From an uncultured Prevotellaceae bacterium (GTDB taxonomy: Bacteria > Bacteroidota > Bacteroidia > Bacteroidales > Bacteroidaceae): a stretch of 64,000 bases of DNA. The position numbers were made by a program, and so were the translations under genes. Below, piece by piece: positions 28,729 through 36,333 of the stretch. The notes under the pieces are model-generated. The model was not told the origin of the DNA. It worked only from the letters and a program-made list of their open reading frames with translations, and did not search any database. Where the stretch lies: the NCBI GenBank assembly GCA_900318775.1, contig ONLY01000001.1, positions 146,082 to 210,081 of the forward strand. The letters are read 5' to 3'. Numbering within the stretch: the stretch's first letter is position 1; the number at the start of each line of letters is the position of its first letter.

Positions 28729-28736
28729 CAAAGGTA
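28729..28736 (-). promoter_or_regulatory. -7 box of the riboswitch operon promoter
   Basis: The minus strand reads TACCTTTG here, a perfect Bacteroidota -7 box, just upstream of the riboswitch. A start of transcription near 28722 is expected. No convincing -33 box is seen. Confidence 0.75.
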
Positions 28737-28780
28737 CAAACTTTTTTAGGATTCATTCATCTTTTTCGGAGTTTTTTTTC

Positions 28781-28788
28781 TACCTTCG
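28781..28788 (+). promoter_or_regulatory. Probable -7 box for the cob operon
   Basis: TACCTTCG (one mismatch to TAnnTTTG) lies only 7 bases before the cbiA start at 28796, so the message would be nearly leaderless. It is divergent from the riboswitch promoter about 45 bases away. The assignment is by motif alone. Confidence 0.5.
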
Positions 28789-28795
28789 CATACTG

Positions 28796-29449
28796 ATGGC
28801 ACCTTCATTTCTTATAGCAGCACCAACAAGTGGCTCGGGCAAGACGACTATTGCTCGTGGGCTGATGGCGTTGTTTACACGGAAAGGTAGGGTGGTGCAG
28901 CCCTTTAAATGCGGCCCTGACTACATTGACACGAAGTTTCATGCAACAGTGTGTGGACGCCCCAGCATTAATCTTGACACCTTTATGGCGTCGAAGGACC
29001 ATGTGAGGGAACTCTTTGCCCGCTATGGTGCCGATGCTGATATGTGTATAGTGGAGGGCATGATGGGACTGTTCGATGGCTATGACCGTGACAAAGGCTC
29101 GTCTGCTGAGATTGCGAGTGTGTTGGGCCTGCCCGTAGTGCTGGTGGTGGATGCTAAAAGTGCTGCTTATTCAATAGCGGCATTGCTGTCAGGCTTTCTT
29201 CATTTCCGCAAGGATGTCCGCATTGTTGGTGTTATCTTTAATAAGGTCGGATCAGAACGTCATCAAGAGATGCTTCGTCAAGTATGTACAGATTTATCCA
29301 TCACTTGCTATGGGTTTCTCCCGAAACATGCAGAACTGGAACAAGGTTCGCGTTACCTCGGACTGGACTTTTCTGAGGATACAAAAGACGATGCGTTAGT
29401 GAAATTATTGGAGGAGAACGTGCAATGGGAAAAACTGTTAAAGTTGTGA
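28796..29449 (+). CDS. cbiA: Cobyrinate a,c-diamide synthase, N-terminal ATPase half
   Basis: This 217-residue protein is the ATP-binding half of CbiA, which amidates the a and c side chains of cobyrinic acid using glutamine. The P-loop APTSGSGKTTIARG is at residues 7-20, KCGPDYIDTKFH at about 40-51, and EGMMGLFDG near 84-92. Full-length CbiA is usually 430-460 residues; here it stops at TGA 29447-29449, and the glutaminase half follows in the -1 frame with 25 bases of overlap. The start at 28796 matches the family N-terminus; the open frame upstream runs into the riboswitch promoter. The two products are expected to work together if both are made. Confidence 0.85.
   Translation: MAPSFLIAAPTSGSGKTTIARGLMALFTRKGRVVQPFKCGPDYIDTKFHATVCGRPSINLDTFMASKDHVRELFARYGADADMCIVEGMMGLFDGYDRDKGSSAEIASVLGLPVVLVVDAKSAAYSIAALLSGFLHFRKDVRIVGVIFNKVGSERHQEMLRQVCTDLSITCYGFLPKHAELEQGSRYLGLDFSEDTKDDALVKLLEENVQWEKLLKL
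29410..29416 (+). promoter_or_regulatory. Ribosome binding site of the cbiA glutaminase half
   Basis: GGAGGAG lies 8 bases before ATG 29425, inside the end of the upstream frame. The spacing is ideal. This supports independent, translationally coupled initiation of the second half over a disabling frameshift. Confidence 0.6.
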
Positions 29450-30012
29450 TGGCAAGGAATGGCGAGTCGTTCTCTTTCTATTATCATGAAACGATTGATC
29501 AATGGGCGCGCGAGGGGAAAAGCGTGACGTTCTTTGACCCCGAGAAGGATGTTCCGGACTTGAGCGATTGCGACTTGCTCTACTTGCCTGGAGGCTATCC
29601 TGAAAAGCATTTGGACGCTCTTGTGGGGGCTGAACAGACACGGCAGGCTATCCGCAGCTATGCGGAACGTGGCGGACGTGTTGTGGCTGAGTGTGGCGGG
29701 ATGATGTATCTGTGTCAAAGCATCTTGACTGATGAGGGCGAATCTCCGATGTGCGGTGTTCTGCCATATCGTGTCACAGCGCGGAAGAAGGACCGTAAGC
29801 TCTCGCTGGGCTATCGGAGTTTTGTCCTTGGTGGGGTAGAGTGTCGGGGGCATGAGTTCCACTACACCCAGTTTCTTGGCGATGTACCCCCGTCTGTCGT
29901 GCAAGTCTATAACGCTAAAGGAGAACCAGTTTCCACACCGGTGTTCAAGTACAAGCAAGTGTTGGCAAGCTATACACATATATATAACATAGGAGATATA
30001 GCAGGTATATGA
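29425..30012 (+). CDS. cbiA: Cobyrinate a,c-diamide synthase, C-terminal glutaminase half
   Basis: This 195-residue protein is the class I glutamine amidotransferase half of CbiA. It shows the expected FSFYY block at 16-20, LYLPGGYPE at about 52-60, the nucleophile Cys90 in VVAECGGMMYL, and GHEFHYT near 150. In intact CbiA this region is fused to the ATPase half, which here ends 8 codons into this gene in another frame. Both halves keep their key residues, so they may form a two-subunit enzyme. Its last 4 bases overlap cobQ. A real fission and a single recent base change or sequencing error remain to be separated. Confidence 0.85.
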   Translation: MGKTVKVVMARNGESFSFYYHETIDQWAREGKSVTFFDPEKDVPDLSDCDLLYLPGGYPEKHLDALVGAEQTRQAIRSYAERGGRVVAECGGMMYLCQSILTDEGESPMCGVLPYRVTARKKDRKLSLGYRSFVLGGVECRGHEFHYTQFLGDVPPSVVQVYNAKGEPVSTPVFKYKQVLASYTHIYNIGDIAGI

Positions 30013-31478
30013 AGAAACTTCACCCCATCATGTTGGCCGGTACGGGCAGTGATGTTGGCAAGAGTATTCTTGCTACAGCCTTGTGCCGTATCTTCTTGCA
30101 AGACGGTTATCATCCCGCTCCGTTCAAAGCACAGAACATGGCATTGAACTCGTACGCTACTCCGGAAGGGCTTGAGATAGGACGCGCACAGGCTGTGCAG
30201 GCTGAAGCGGCGGGTATCCCCTGCCATACAGATATGAATCCTCTGCTGCTGAAACCGCAGAGTGACCATACAAGCCAAGTAGTGTTGAACGGTAGGCCTA
30301 TTGGTAACCGTGATGCCTATGACTATTTTCGTAAAGAAGGCAGGGAAGAACTGCGGCATGAGGTGTGTGCCGCTTTCGACCGTTTGAACGCTTGTTACAA
30401 CCCTGTTGTGATGGAGGGGGCAGGTAGCATTTCTGAGTTGAATCTGCGTGATAGTGACATCGTGAACATGCCGATGGCTCGCCATGCTAATGCGGATGTG
30501 ATTGTTGTGGGCGATATTGATAGAGGAGGAGTCTTTGCTTCGGTTTATGGCAGCATTGCGTTACAGCCCCCCGAAGACCGAGAGCGTATCAAGGGCATCA
30601 TCATCAATAAGTTTCGTGGAGACTTGCGACTGTTTGATAATGGGCGGAAGATGTTAGAGAACTTGTGTGGAGTGCCGGTATTAGGTGTGGTTCCGTACTA
30701 TAAAGATATTCACATTGAGGAGGAAGACAGTGTTGACCTTGCCAGCAAGTCGATGCAAGCTGAACGTGGCAAAGTGAATGTGGCTGTGGTGCTCTTGCGG
30801 CATCTTTCCAATTTCACCGACTTCAATGTGCTGGAACGTGACCCGCGAGTGCATCTCTTCTATACAAACAATACGGAAGACCTCATGAAGAGTGACATTA
30901 TCATTTTGCCCGGTTCTAAATCGACCCTGAGCGACTTGTATGAGCTGCGGCGCAATGGTGTGGCACAAGCTATTATTCGGGCGCATCGCGAAGGAGCGAC
31001 CGTTATGGGCATCTGTGGAGGCTATCAAATGATGGGTGTGGAAGTGTGTGACCCGCACCATGTGGAGGGGAATATAGAGCGTTTGCCTGGTTTAGGACTA
31101 TTGCCCACCACAACAACCATGTCGGGGGAAAAAGTGACGCGTCAAGTGACTTGTGAGTACGGCGCAGGCTATGAAATACACATGGGTGAGACTCGTCCTC
31201 TCGATGCGGCTCCTTCTCCTCTTCTGCATCTGAGCGACGGTGCAGAAGATGGTTATTTGGTAGATGAGCATTGCATGGGAACCTATGTGCATGGTATTCT
31301 CGATAACCCTTCCTTCATTGAGAAACTGCTGGCGCCTTTCAAGGACAAAATGGCGCAGACGGCGCAAACTTTCGACTATCACTCCTTTAAGGAGCAGCAG
31401 TACGACCTATTAGCAGCTCATGTGCGTCAGTATATAAACTTAGACTTGCTCTACCAAATCTTGCAGAAGAATGATTGA
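30009..31478 (+). CDS. cobQ: Cobyric acid synthase (CobQ/CbiP)
   Basis: This 489-residue enzyme amidates side chains b, d, e and g of adenosylcobyrinate a,c-diamide with glutamine and ATP. An ATP-binding site GTGSDVGKS is at 11-19 and the family block FKAQNMALNSY at 39-49. The glutaminase domain has nucleophile Cys336 (MGICGGYQMMG) and a His in GTYVHGIL near 425-432. Length is normal for CobQ. It overlaps cbiA by 4 bases and cobD by 8 bases, showing tight translational coupling in the operon. Confidence 0.95.
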   Translation: MKKLHPIMLAGTGSDVGKSILATALCRIFLQDGYHPAPFKAQNMALNSYATPEGLEIGRAQAVQAEAAGIPCHTDMNPLLLKPQSDHTSQVVLNGRPIGNRDAYDYFRKEGREELRHEVCAAFDRLNACYNPVVMEGAGSISELNLRDSDIVNMPMARHANADVIVVGDIDRGGVFASVYGSIALQPPEDRERIKGIIINKFRGDLRLFDNGRKMLENLCGVPVLGVVPYYKDIHIEEEDSVDLASKSMQAERGKVNVAVVLLRHLSNFTDFNVLERDPRVHLFYTNNTEDLMKSDIIILPGSKSTLSDLYELRRNGVAQAIIRAHREGATVMGICGGYQMMGVEVCDPHHVEGNIERLPGLGLLPTTTTMSGEKVTRQVTCEYGAGYEIHMGETRPLDAAPSPLLHLSDGAEDGYLVDEHCMGTYVHGILDNPSFIEKLLAPFKDKMAQTAQTFDYHSFKEQQYDLLAAHVRQYINLDLLYQILQKND

Positions 31479-32454
31479 CGGACACGGTGATGACATCTAT
31501 AGTTACGAAGGCATTCGAGTGAACTTCAGTTCTAACATTTATGCTCATGCTGACCTTTCGAAGTTGGAGGCGCACTTGTGCCGTCATATAGATGCCATTC
31601 GCTCCTATCCAGAACCTTCTGCCCGTTCGTTGGAGAAGGCAATAGCTCATGAGTGTGGCATTGATGCAGACGAGGTGCTGGTGGTCAGTGGTGCCACCGA
31701 TGCCATCTACTTGATTGCACAGGCTTTCCGTGACAGGAAGACATACTGCGTCTATCATCCCACGTTCTCTGAGTACGATGACGCATGTCAGCTATTTGGC
31801 TATGAAGAGCGTCCGGATGGTGCGCTTTGCTGGCTTTGCAACCCCAATAACCCGACAGGCCGAGTGGTGTCCAAGGACTTTATCAGAGAAGTTTCATCTG
31901 CGCATGAGATATTGGTGGTGGATCAGTCGTATGAGGACTATACGGATTATCCGCTGCCTCAGCCTGCTGATATGTTGTGTCAGGATAATACCATTCTGCT
32001 TCACTCCATGACCAAGCGGTACTGCATCCCCGGATTGCGCTTGGGATATATTACGGCACCAGCAGATATTATCCGCTCTCTGCGTCAGCAATATAGGCCT
32101 TGGGCCGTTAATGCACTTGCGATGGAAGCGGGCAAGTGGCTGCTTGAGAACAAGGTTCAACTCGTTCCTGATTTGAAGGCTTATCTGCAAGAGACCCAAC
32201 GTCTTCGTCAGAACCTTTCTCGTCTTGCGGGTATCGAGTGCTTTGATACTCAGACAAATTTCTTCCTTTGTGCCATTCAGCCTTGTAGTGCCGCAGAACT
32301 GAAGGAGTATTTGGCTCGCGAACACGGCATTCTCATTCGTGATGCCTCTAATTTCCGAGGTCTCACACCTCATCACTTTCGCGTTGCAGCACAGACTTCC
32401 GAAGAGAATGATGCGCTAGTGGCTGCCATCGCTCAATTCCTTCAGCAAAGATGA
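31471..32454 (+). CDS. cobD: L-threonine-O-3-phosphate decarboxylase (CobD-type)
   Basis: This 327-residue PLP enzyme of the aminotransferase fold class I belongs to the group containing CobD and histidinol-phosphate aminotransferase. It starts with GHGDDIY and has CNPNNPTG at 123-130 and Lys182 in HSMTKRYCIPGLRLGY as the PLP lysine. CobD makes (R)-1-amino-2-propanol phosphate, the linker between corrin ring and nucleotide loop. Its place between cobQ and cbiB, which uses that product, supports CobD over a histidine-pathway role. It overlaps both neighbours by a few bases. Confidence 0.88.
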   Translation: MIDGHGDDIYSYEGIRVNFSSNIYAHADLSKLEAHLCRHIDAIRSYPEPSARSLEKAIAHECGIDADEVLVVSGATDAIYLIAQAFRDRKTYCVYHPTFSEYDDACQLFGYEERPDGALCWLCNPNNPTGRVVSKDFIREVSSAHEILVVDQSYEDYTDYPLPQPADMLCQDNTILLHSMTKRYCIPGLRLGYITAPADIIRSLRQQYRPWAVNALAMEAGKWLLENKVQLVPDLKAYLQETQRLRQNLSRLAGIECFDTQTNFFLCAIQPCSAAELKEYLAREHGILIRDASNFRGLTPHHFRVAAQTSEENDALVAAIAQFLQQR

Positions 32455-33425
32455 TAGCACAAACTGACATATTGGTCTTGCTTGCAGGTTGGACACTCGA
32501 CCTCTTTCTTGGTGATCCATTGTGGATGCCGCATCCTGTCGTTTGGTTTGGCAGGATGATATCATGGGGAGAAAAACACCTCAATAAAGAACGGCATCGC
32601 AAATTGAAAGGGACGCTCCTGTCATCCTTCCTCGTCGTCTTTGTATGGGTGGCTACACGGGCGCTTCTCCGCTTCACTTCTTGCATTGCTGCCGACGTGG
32701 AGCTTTTCCATTCCACATTCCATGTTTCACTTTCCGTATTCTTCTCCATGCTCATCATCTTTTGGTGTCTTGCGGGCACTACCCTTATCCGAGAGGTTCG
32801 CCAGACCTTCCTTGCTGTAGACCGTTCCATAGAAGAAGGGCGCAGGCAGGTGGCTCGCATCGTAGGCCGTGATACAAGTGAATTGACGGCACAGGAGATT
32901 CGTACGGCAGCGCTTGAGACTCTTGCCGAAAATTTGAGTGATGGTGTTATAGCCCCGCTTTTCTGGCTGGGCATTGGTGGCATTCCTGGCATGTTGGCTT
33001 ACAAGATGGTGAACACGCTCGATTCAATGATAGGCTATCGTACCGAACGCTACCGTGACTTTGGATGTTTCGCGGCCCATCTTGATGATGTGGCAAACTA
33101 TATTCCGGCCCGCCTTACGGCATTCCTTATGGTGTTGGCGTCAGGGCGTCTCTCTCTGCTGGGATTTGTGGTGAAGTATGGCCCTAAGCATGCCTCTCCC
33201 AATAGCGGTTATCCAGAATCCGCCCTCGCTGGAATCTTGAATTGTCGCTTCGGCGGTCCTCACACCTATTTCGGTGAACTTTTCGAGAAGCCTTACATCG
33301 GAGAAAACGACCGTCTGCTTACGACGAAGGATATGCGTGCTTCCATTAGAATCAATAGAGTGGCAGAATGTTTGGCAATCATGCTGCTGCTTGCACTATA
33401 TATTCTCAAGCAGATATTGATATGA
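32451..33425 (+). CDS. cbiB: Adenosylcobinamide-phosphate synthase (CbiB)
   Basis: This 324-residue integral membrane protein of the CbiB family attaches aminopropanol phosphate to adenosylcobyric acid. The N-terminal LDLFLGDPLWMPHPVVWFGR block (about 16-35) is the family hallmark, and several hydrophobic spans follow. The C-terminal part has SPNSGYPESALAGIL and a GENDR block, also typical. Its start overlaps the cobD stop (ATGA) and its stop overlaps cobU. Confidence 0.93.
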   Translation: MIAQTDILVLLAGWTLDLFLGDPLWMPHPVVWFGRMISWGEKHLNKERHRKLKGTLLSSFLVVFVWVATRALLRFTSCIAADVELFHSTFHVSLSVFFSMLIIFWCLAGTTLIREVRQTFLAVDRSIEEGRRQVARIVGRDTSELTAQEIRTAALETLAENLSDGVIAPLFWLGIGGIPGMLAYKMVNTLDSMIGYRTERYRDFGCFAAHLDDVANYIPARLTAFLMVLASGRLSLLGFVVKYGPKHASPNSGYPESALAGILNCRFGGPHTYFGELFEKPYIGENDRLLTTKDMRASIRINRVAECLAIMLLLALYILKQILI

Positions 33426-33928
33426 GAAAGATAATATTAATCACAGGTGGTCAGCGTTCGGGCAAAAGTCAATATGCTGAGCGTTTGGCTCTTACCCTCA
33501 GTCCTGCCCCCGTCTATGTAGCAACAGCTCATGTGTGGGACGAGGAGTTCCGTCAGCGTGTCATCAAGCATCAAGAACGGAGAGGTCCAGAATGGGGAAA
33601 TATTGAAGAAGAGAAGTTTCTCAGTCGCCACGACCTCACAGGGCGTGTGGTGGTCATTGACTGCATTACCCTCTGGTGCACCAACTTCTTCTTTGAACTA
33701 CAAGATGTGGACAAGGCCCTGGCAGCCCTCAAGGCTGAGTTCGACCGCTTTACTGATCAAGATGCTACCTTCATCTTCGTGACGAATGAAATTGGCTCTG
33801 GCGGTGTGAGCGAAAATGCCGTGCAGCGCAAGTTTACCGATTTGCAAGGGTGGATGAACCAGTATGTTGCCAAGTGTGCCGATGAGGTGGTGCTGATGGT
33901 GAGTGGCATCCCCGTGAAGATAAAATAA
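33422..33928 (+). CDS. cobU: Adenosylcobinamide kinase/guanylyltransferase (CobU)
   Basis: This 168-residue enzyme phosphorylates adenosylcobinamide and transfers GMP to it in nucleotide-loop assembly. The P-loop GGQRSGKS is at 9-16. His50 in RVIKHQERRGPEW fits the histidine that carries GMP in CobU. VTNEIGSGGV near 119-128 is also conserved. The start at 33422 overlaps the cbiB stop as ATGA; the longer frame from 33368 lies inside cbiB and was rejected. Confidence 0.93.
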   Translation: MRKIILITGGQRSGKSQYAERLALTLSPAPVYVATAHVWDEEFRQRVIKHQERRGPEWGNIEEEKFLSRHDLTGRVVVIDCITLWCTNFFFELQDVDKALAALKAEFDRFTDQDATFIFVTNEIGSGGVSENAVQRKFTDLQGWMNQYVAKCADEVVLMVSGIPVKIK

Positions 33929-33942
33929 ATCATATAGACTCT

Positions 33943-34989
33943 ATGAAACGATTTCATATACAAGCTCCCGATGAGGCTCTTCGCCCCATCATCCAGGCCA
34001 AGATAGACAACCTCAACAAGCCCAAAGGCTCTCTGGGACGCCTCGAAACGTTGGCCATGCAGATTTGTCTTGCCCAACAGACCTTGACCCCCTCGTTGGC
34101 GCATCCATGCCATTTGTTGCTGGGTGGTGACCATGGCATTGAGCGTGAAGGTGTGAGCGTGTCGCCCCGTGAGGTGACCTGGCAGCAAATGATTAACTTC
34201 ACCAAAGGTGGTGGAGGAGTCAACATGTTCTGCCGTCAGCATGGTTTTCATCTGCGCATTGTGGATGTGGGTGTTGATTATGACCTCACTCATGTGGAAG
34301 GGATTATCGACAAGAAGGTGGCACGTGGCACGCGTAACTTCTTGCATGAGCCAGCCATGACGGCCGAGGAATATGATCGTACCTTGCAAGTGGGCATAGA
34401 CCTTGCCAATGAGTGCTATGCAGAGGGATGCAAGGTGCTCTGTATTGGCGAGATGGGCATAGCCAACACCTCTCCATCTTCCATATGGATGAGCCTCTTC
34501 TGCCATATTCCGTTGGATGAGTGCATCGGTGCGGGTGCGGGTCTGAATGCTGCTGGCATCAGCCACAAGCGTGACATTCTCCAGCATGCTCTTGAGCATT
34601 TCGGCAAGCAGATGCCTGCCCCCACAGCTGATGATGCTATCCGTTACTTTGGCGGCTTTGAGATGGTAGCGGCCATTGGAGCTATGCTCCGTGCGGCAGA
34701 GCTGAAGATGCTTGTCCTTGTCGATGGCTTCATCATGACCGCTTGTGCGTTGGCTGCCTGTCAGCTTCATCCTGAAACCCTGTCCTATATGATATTCGGT
34801 CATTGTGGCGACGAAAGCGGTCATCGCCGTATGCTTGATGCCCTTGCCGCAGAACCTCTCCTTTCATTGGGTCTGCGCTTGGGTGAAGGGACAGGGGCAC
34901 TTTGTGCTTTCCCTATTCTTGATTCTGCTGCTCGCATGATGAACGAAATGAACAACTTTGACAATGCCAACATCACCAAGTACTTTTAA
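33943..34989 (+). CDS. cobT: Nicotinate-nucleotide--DMB phosphoribosyltransferase (CobT)
   Basis: This 348-residue enzyme activates the lower-ligand base, usually dimethylbenzimidazole, as alpha-ribazole phosphate. NKPKGSLGRLE at 25-35, GGDHGI at 61-66 and the catalytic Glu315 in LRLGEGTGA are all present. Length is typical. It follows cobU by 14 bases and precedes cobS. The actual lower ligand cannot be told from the sequence. Confidence 0.95.
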   Translation: MKRFHIQAPDEALRPIIQAKIDNLNKPKGSLGRLETLAMQICLAQQTLTPSLAHPCHLLLGGDHGIEREGVSVSPREVTWQQMINFTKGGGGVNMFCRQHGFHLRIVDVGVDYDLTHVEGIIDKKVARGTRNFLHEPAMTAEEYDRTLQVGIDLANECYAEGCKVLCIGEMGIANTSPSSIWMSLFCHIPLDECIGAGAGLNAAGISHKRDILQHALEHFGKQMPAPTADDAIRYFGGFEMVAAIGAMLRAAELKMLVLVDGFIMTACALAACQLHPETLSYMIFGHCGDESGHRRMLDALAAEPLLSLGLRLGEGTGALCAFPILDSAARMMNEMNNFDNANITKYF

Positions 34990-35023
34990 CCAGCCCATGC
35001 GCTGGGCGATTCTCTTTTAGCCT

Positions 35024-35785
35024 ATGCCCATCAAATATCACGAACGTATCTTTGCCTCCTTTATCTTCTTCACCAGAATCCCTTTCTGGCGGCTTCATCA
35101 GCCTCCAAAGGAAGCCTACGCCACAGTAGTGGAGCATTGGCCTCTCACGGGCTGGCTTACGGGTGGCATCATGGCAGCGGCTCTCTTTGGCGCTTGCCAC
35201 ATTTTCCCGTTTCCTGTTGCTGTAGCCCTTGCCATTGTGGTGCGTCTGTTCGTGACAGGCGCCTTGCATGAAGACGGTCTTGCTGACTTCTTCGATGGTT
35301 TTGGTGGAGGAACCGACCGGCAGCGTATTCTTGTCATCATGAAGGACTCTCACATCGGCACCTACGGCGTGATAGCCCTCATCTTCTATTTCCTTCTTCT
35401 ATGGGGCGTGCTTTGCTCCATGCCGCCCATGACGGCGGTGTTTGCTATTCTTGCTGCAGATCCTGCTGCAAAGATGCTCTCCAGCCAGATTGTTAACTTC
35501 ATGCCTTATGCTCGCCGTGAAGAAGATGCCAAAAACAAGACAGTCTATCGCCCCATTAGCATGGGGGCAACAGCCGGCCTAGCCGTGCAGGGACTGCTTC
35601 CCTCCATGCCTCTAATTGTATTCACGGAGGTTACATGGTGGCTTGCGGTACTCGCTCCCATTCTCACCGTGGCTTTTCTCTTTCTCTTTGTTTGGCGGAA
35701 GCTGCACGGCTATACAGGTGATTGTTGCGGTGCTGTTTGCTTGATGGCTGAACTTTCTTTCTATCTGGCTGTATCACTCATGTAA
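35024..35785 (+). CDS. cobS: Adenosylcobinamide-GDP ribazoletransferase (CobS)
   Basis: This 253-residue membrane protein joins alpha-ribazole (phosphate) to adenosylcobinamide-GDP. The acidic family motif HEDGLADFFDGFGGG is at about 85-99, followed by several hydrophobic spans and the RPISMGATAG region. The N-terminal FFTRIPF block is typical of CobS. It is the last gene of the operon. The phosphatase (CobC) that often accompanies it is not in the window. Confidence 0.94.
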   Translation: MPIKYHERIFASFIFFTRIPFWRLHQPPKEAYATVVEHWPLTGWLTGGIMAAALFGACHIFPFPVAVALAIVVRLFVTGALHEDGLADFFDGFGGGTDRQRILVIMKDSHIGTYGVIALIFYFLLLWGVLCSMPPMTAVFAILAADPAAKMLSSQIVNFMPYARREEDAKNKTVYRPISMGATAGLAVQGLLPSMPLIVFTEVTWWLAVLAPILTVAFLFLFVWRKLHGYTGDCCGAVCLMAELSFYLAVSLM

Positions 35786-35894
35786 TTGCCGGTGGCGAGA
35801 TGTGTGCATTTGCCGTATAGAAGGTCCATAAGTATCCGTTTTTCCGTTGCTTCTTGTGTGGAAACTCCACTGCTCATCAAGAAGCCCTTCCACG

Positions 35895-35990
35895 GCCTCA
35901 AAAACGGTCTGATTCACACCGGCACCCTCGGTGTGACTCAGACCGGCACTACCGGTGTGACTCACACCGTTTTTGTGGTGCAGGAAGCAT
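35895..35990 (+). repeat. Three-unit 24-bp-period palindromic element, copy 2
   Basis: Units CGGTCTGATTCACACCG (35905-35921), CGGTGTGACTCAGACCG (35929-35945) and CGGTGTGACTCACACCG (35953-35969) repeat at exactly 24 bases with 7-bp spacers GCACCCT and GCACTAC. It has the same order and orientation as copy 1, with an A-tract before and a T-tract after. The 20 bases beyond unit 3 also resemble copy 1. It lies downstream of cobS. The rest of 35786-35904 shows nothing I can name. Confidence 0.9.
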
Positions 35991-36014
35991 GTCTTTTGAG
36001 ATGTGCTGAACGGA

Positions 36015-36058
36015 TGAAAAAAGAAAAAGCGGCAATGTCGAATGACACTGCCGCTTTT
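36015..36058 (-). terminator. Intrinsic terminator of the tRNA-Met gene
   Basis: On the minus strand an 11-bp stem (GCGGCAGTGTC with GACATTGCCGC, one G-U pair) closes a 4-base loop and is followed by TTTTTCTTTTTT. In the plus-strand RNA the G-U pair would be an A-C mismatch, so the minus direction is favoured. It may also slow read-through from the cob operon. Confidence 0.8.
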
Positions 36059-36060
36059 CG

Positions 36061-36134
36061 TAGCGGGGGAGGGGCTCGAACCCTCGACCTCCGGATTATG
36101 AATCCGACGCTCTAACCAGCTGAGCTACCCCGCC
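36061..36134 (-). tRNA. tRNA-Met (anticodon CAT)
   Basis: The minus strand folds as a 74-base tRNA: acceptor GGCGGGG paired with CCCCGCT, D arm GCTCAGCTGGTTAGAGC, anticodon stem CGGAT/ATCCG region with loop TTCATAA, and T arm GAGGGTTCGAGCCCCTC. The CCA end is not encoded. CAT can be elongator Met, initiator Met or lysidine-modified Ile; the first pair is a G-T pair, not an initiator-type mismatch, and elongator Met is my best guess. Confidence 0.93.
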
Positions 36135-36164
36135 ATCACTATGGACGTTTTCCTTTAGCGAGTG

Positions 36165-36172
36165 CAAAGGTA
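36165..36172 (-). promoter_or_regulatory. -7 box of the tRNA-Met promoter
   Basis: The minus strand reads TACCTTTG, a perfect -7 box, 30 bases upstream of the tRNA 5' end. Confidence 0.7.
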
Positions 36173-36276
36173 GCGCTTTTTCGACAACCGACAAAGAATT
36201 TTGCAAGTTTTTTTGCGCAGGGAACTGAAAAAGTGAGAAAAAGGGGAATCCCCTTCGCTGTATGAACGAAATGTCG

Positions 36277-36284
36277 TACCTTTG
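36277..36284 (+). promoter_or_regulatory. -7 box of the fabI promoter
   Basis: TACCTTTG on the plus strand lies 49 bases before the fabI start, giving an untranslated leader of about 40 bases. This promoter and that of the tRNA point away from each other. Confidence 0.75.
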
Positions 36285-36333
36285 CAGCCGATTTTAAGAA
36301 GGACTATAATATTCATAGGTAAAGAAACAAATT

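Noticed and set aside
33757..34824. 355-residue minus-strand frame opposite cobU and cobT
   Set aside because: Both plus-strand genes keep all catalytic motifs; the reverse frame shows none.
35786..36115. 109-residue plus-strand open frame after cobS
   Set aside because: It runs through the 24-bp-period repeat, the tRNA terminator and the antisense strand of tRNA-Met; its end (SGGGARTLDLRIMNPTL) is the well-known false translation of a tRNA.
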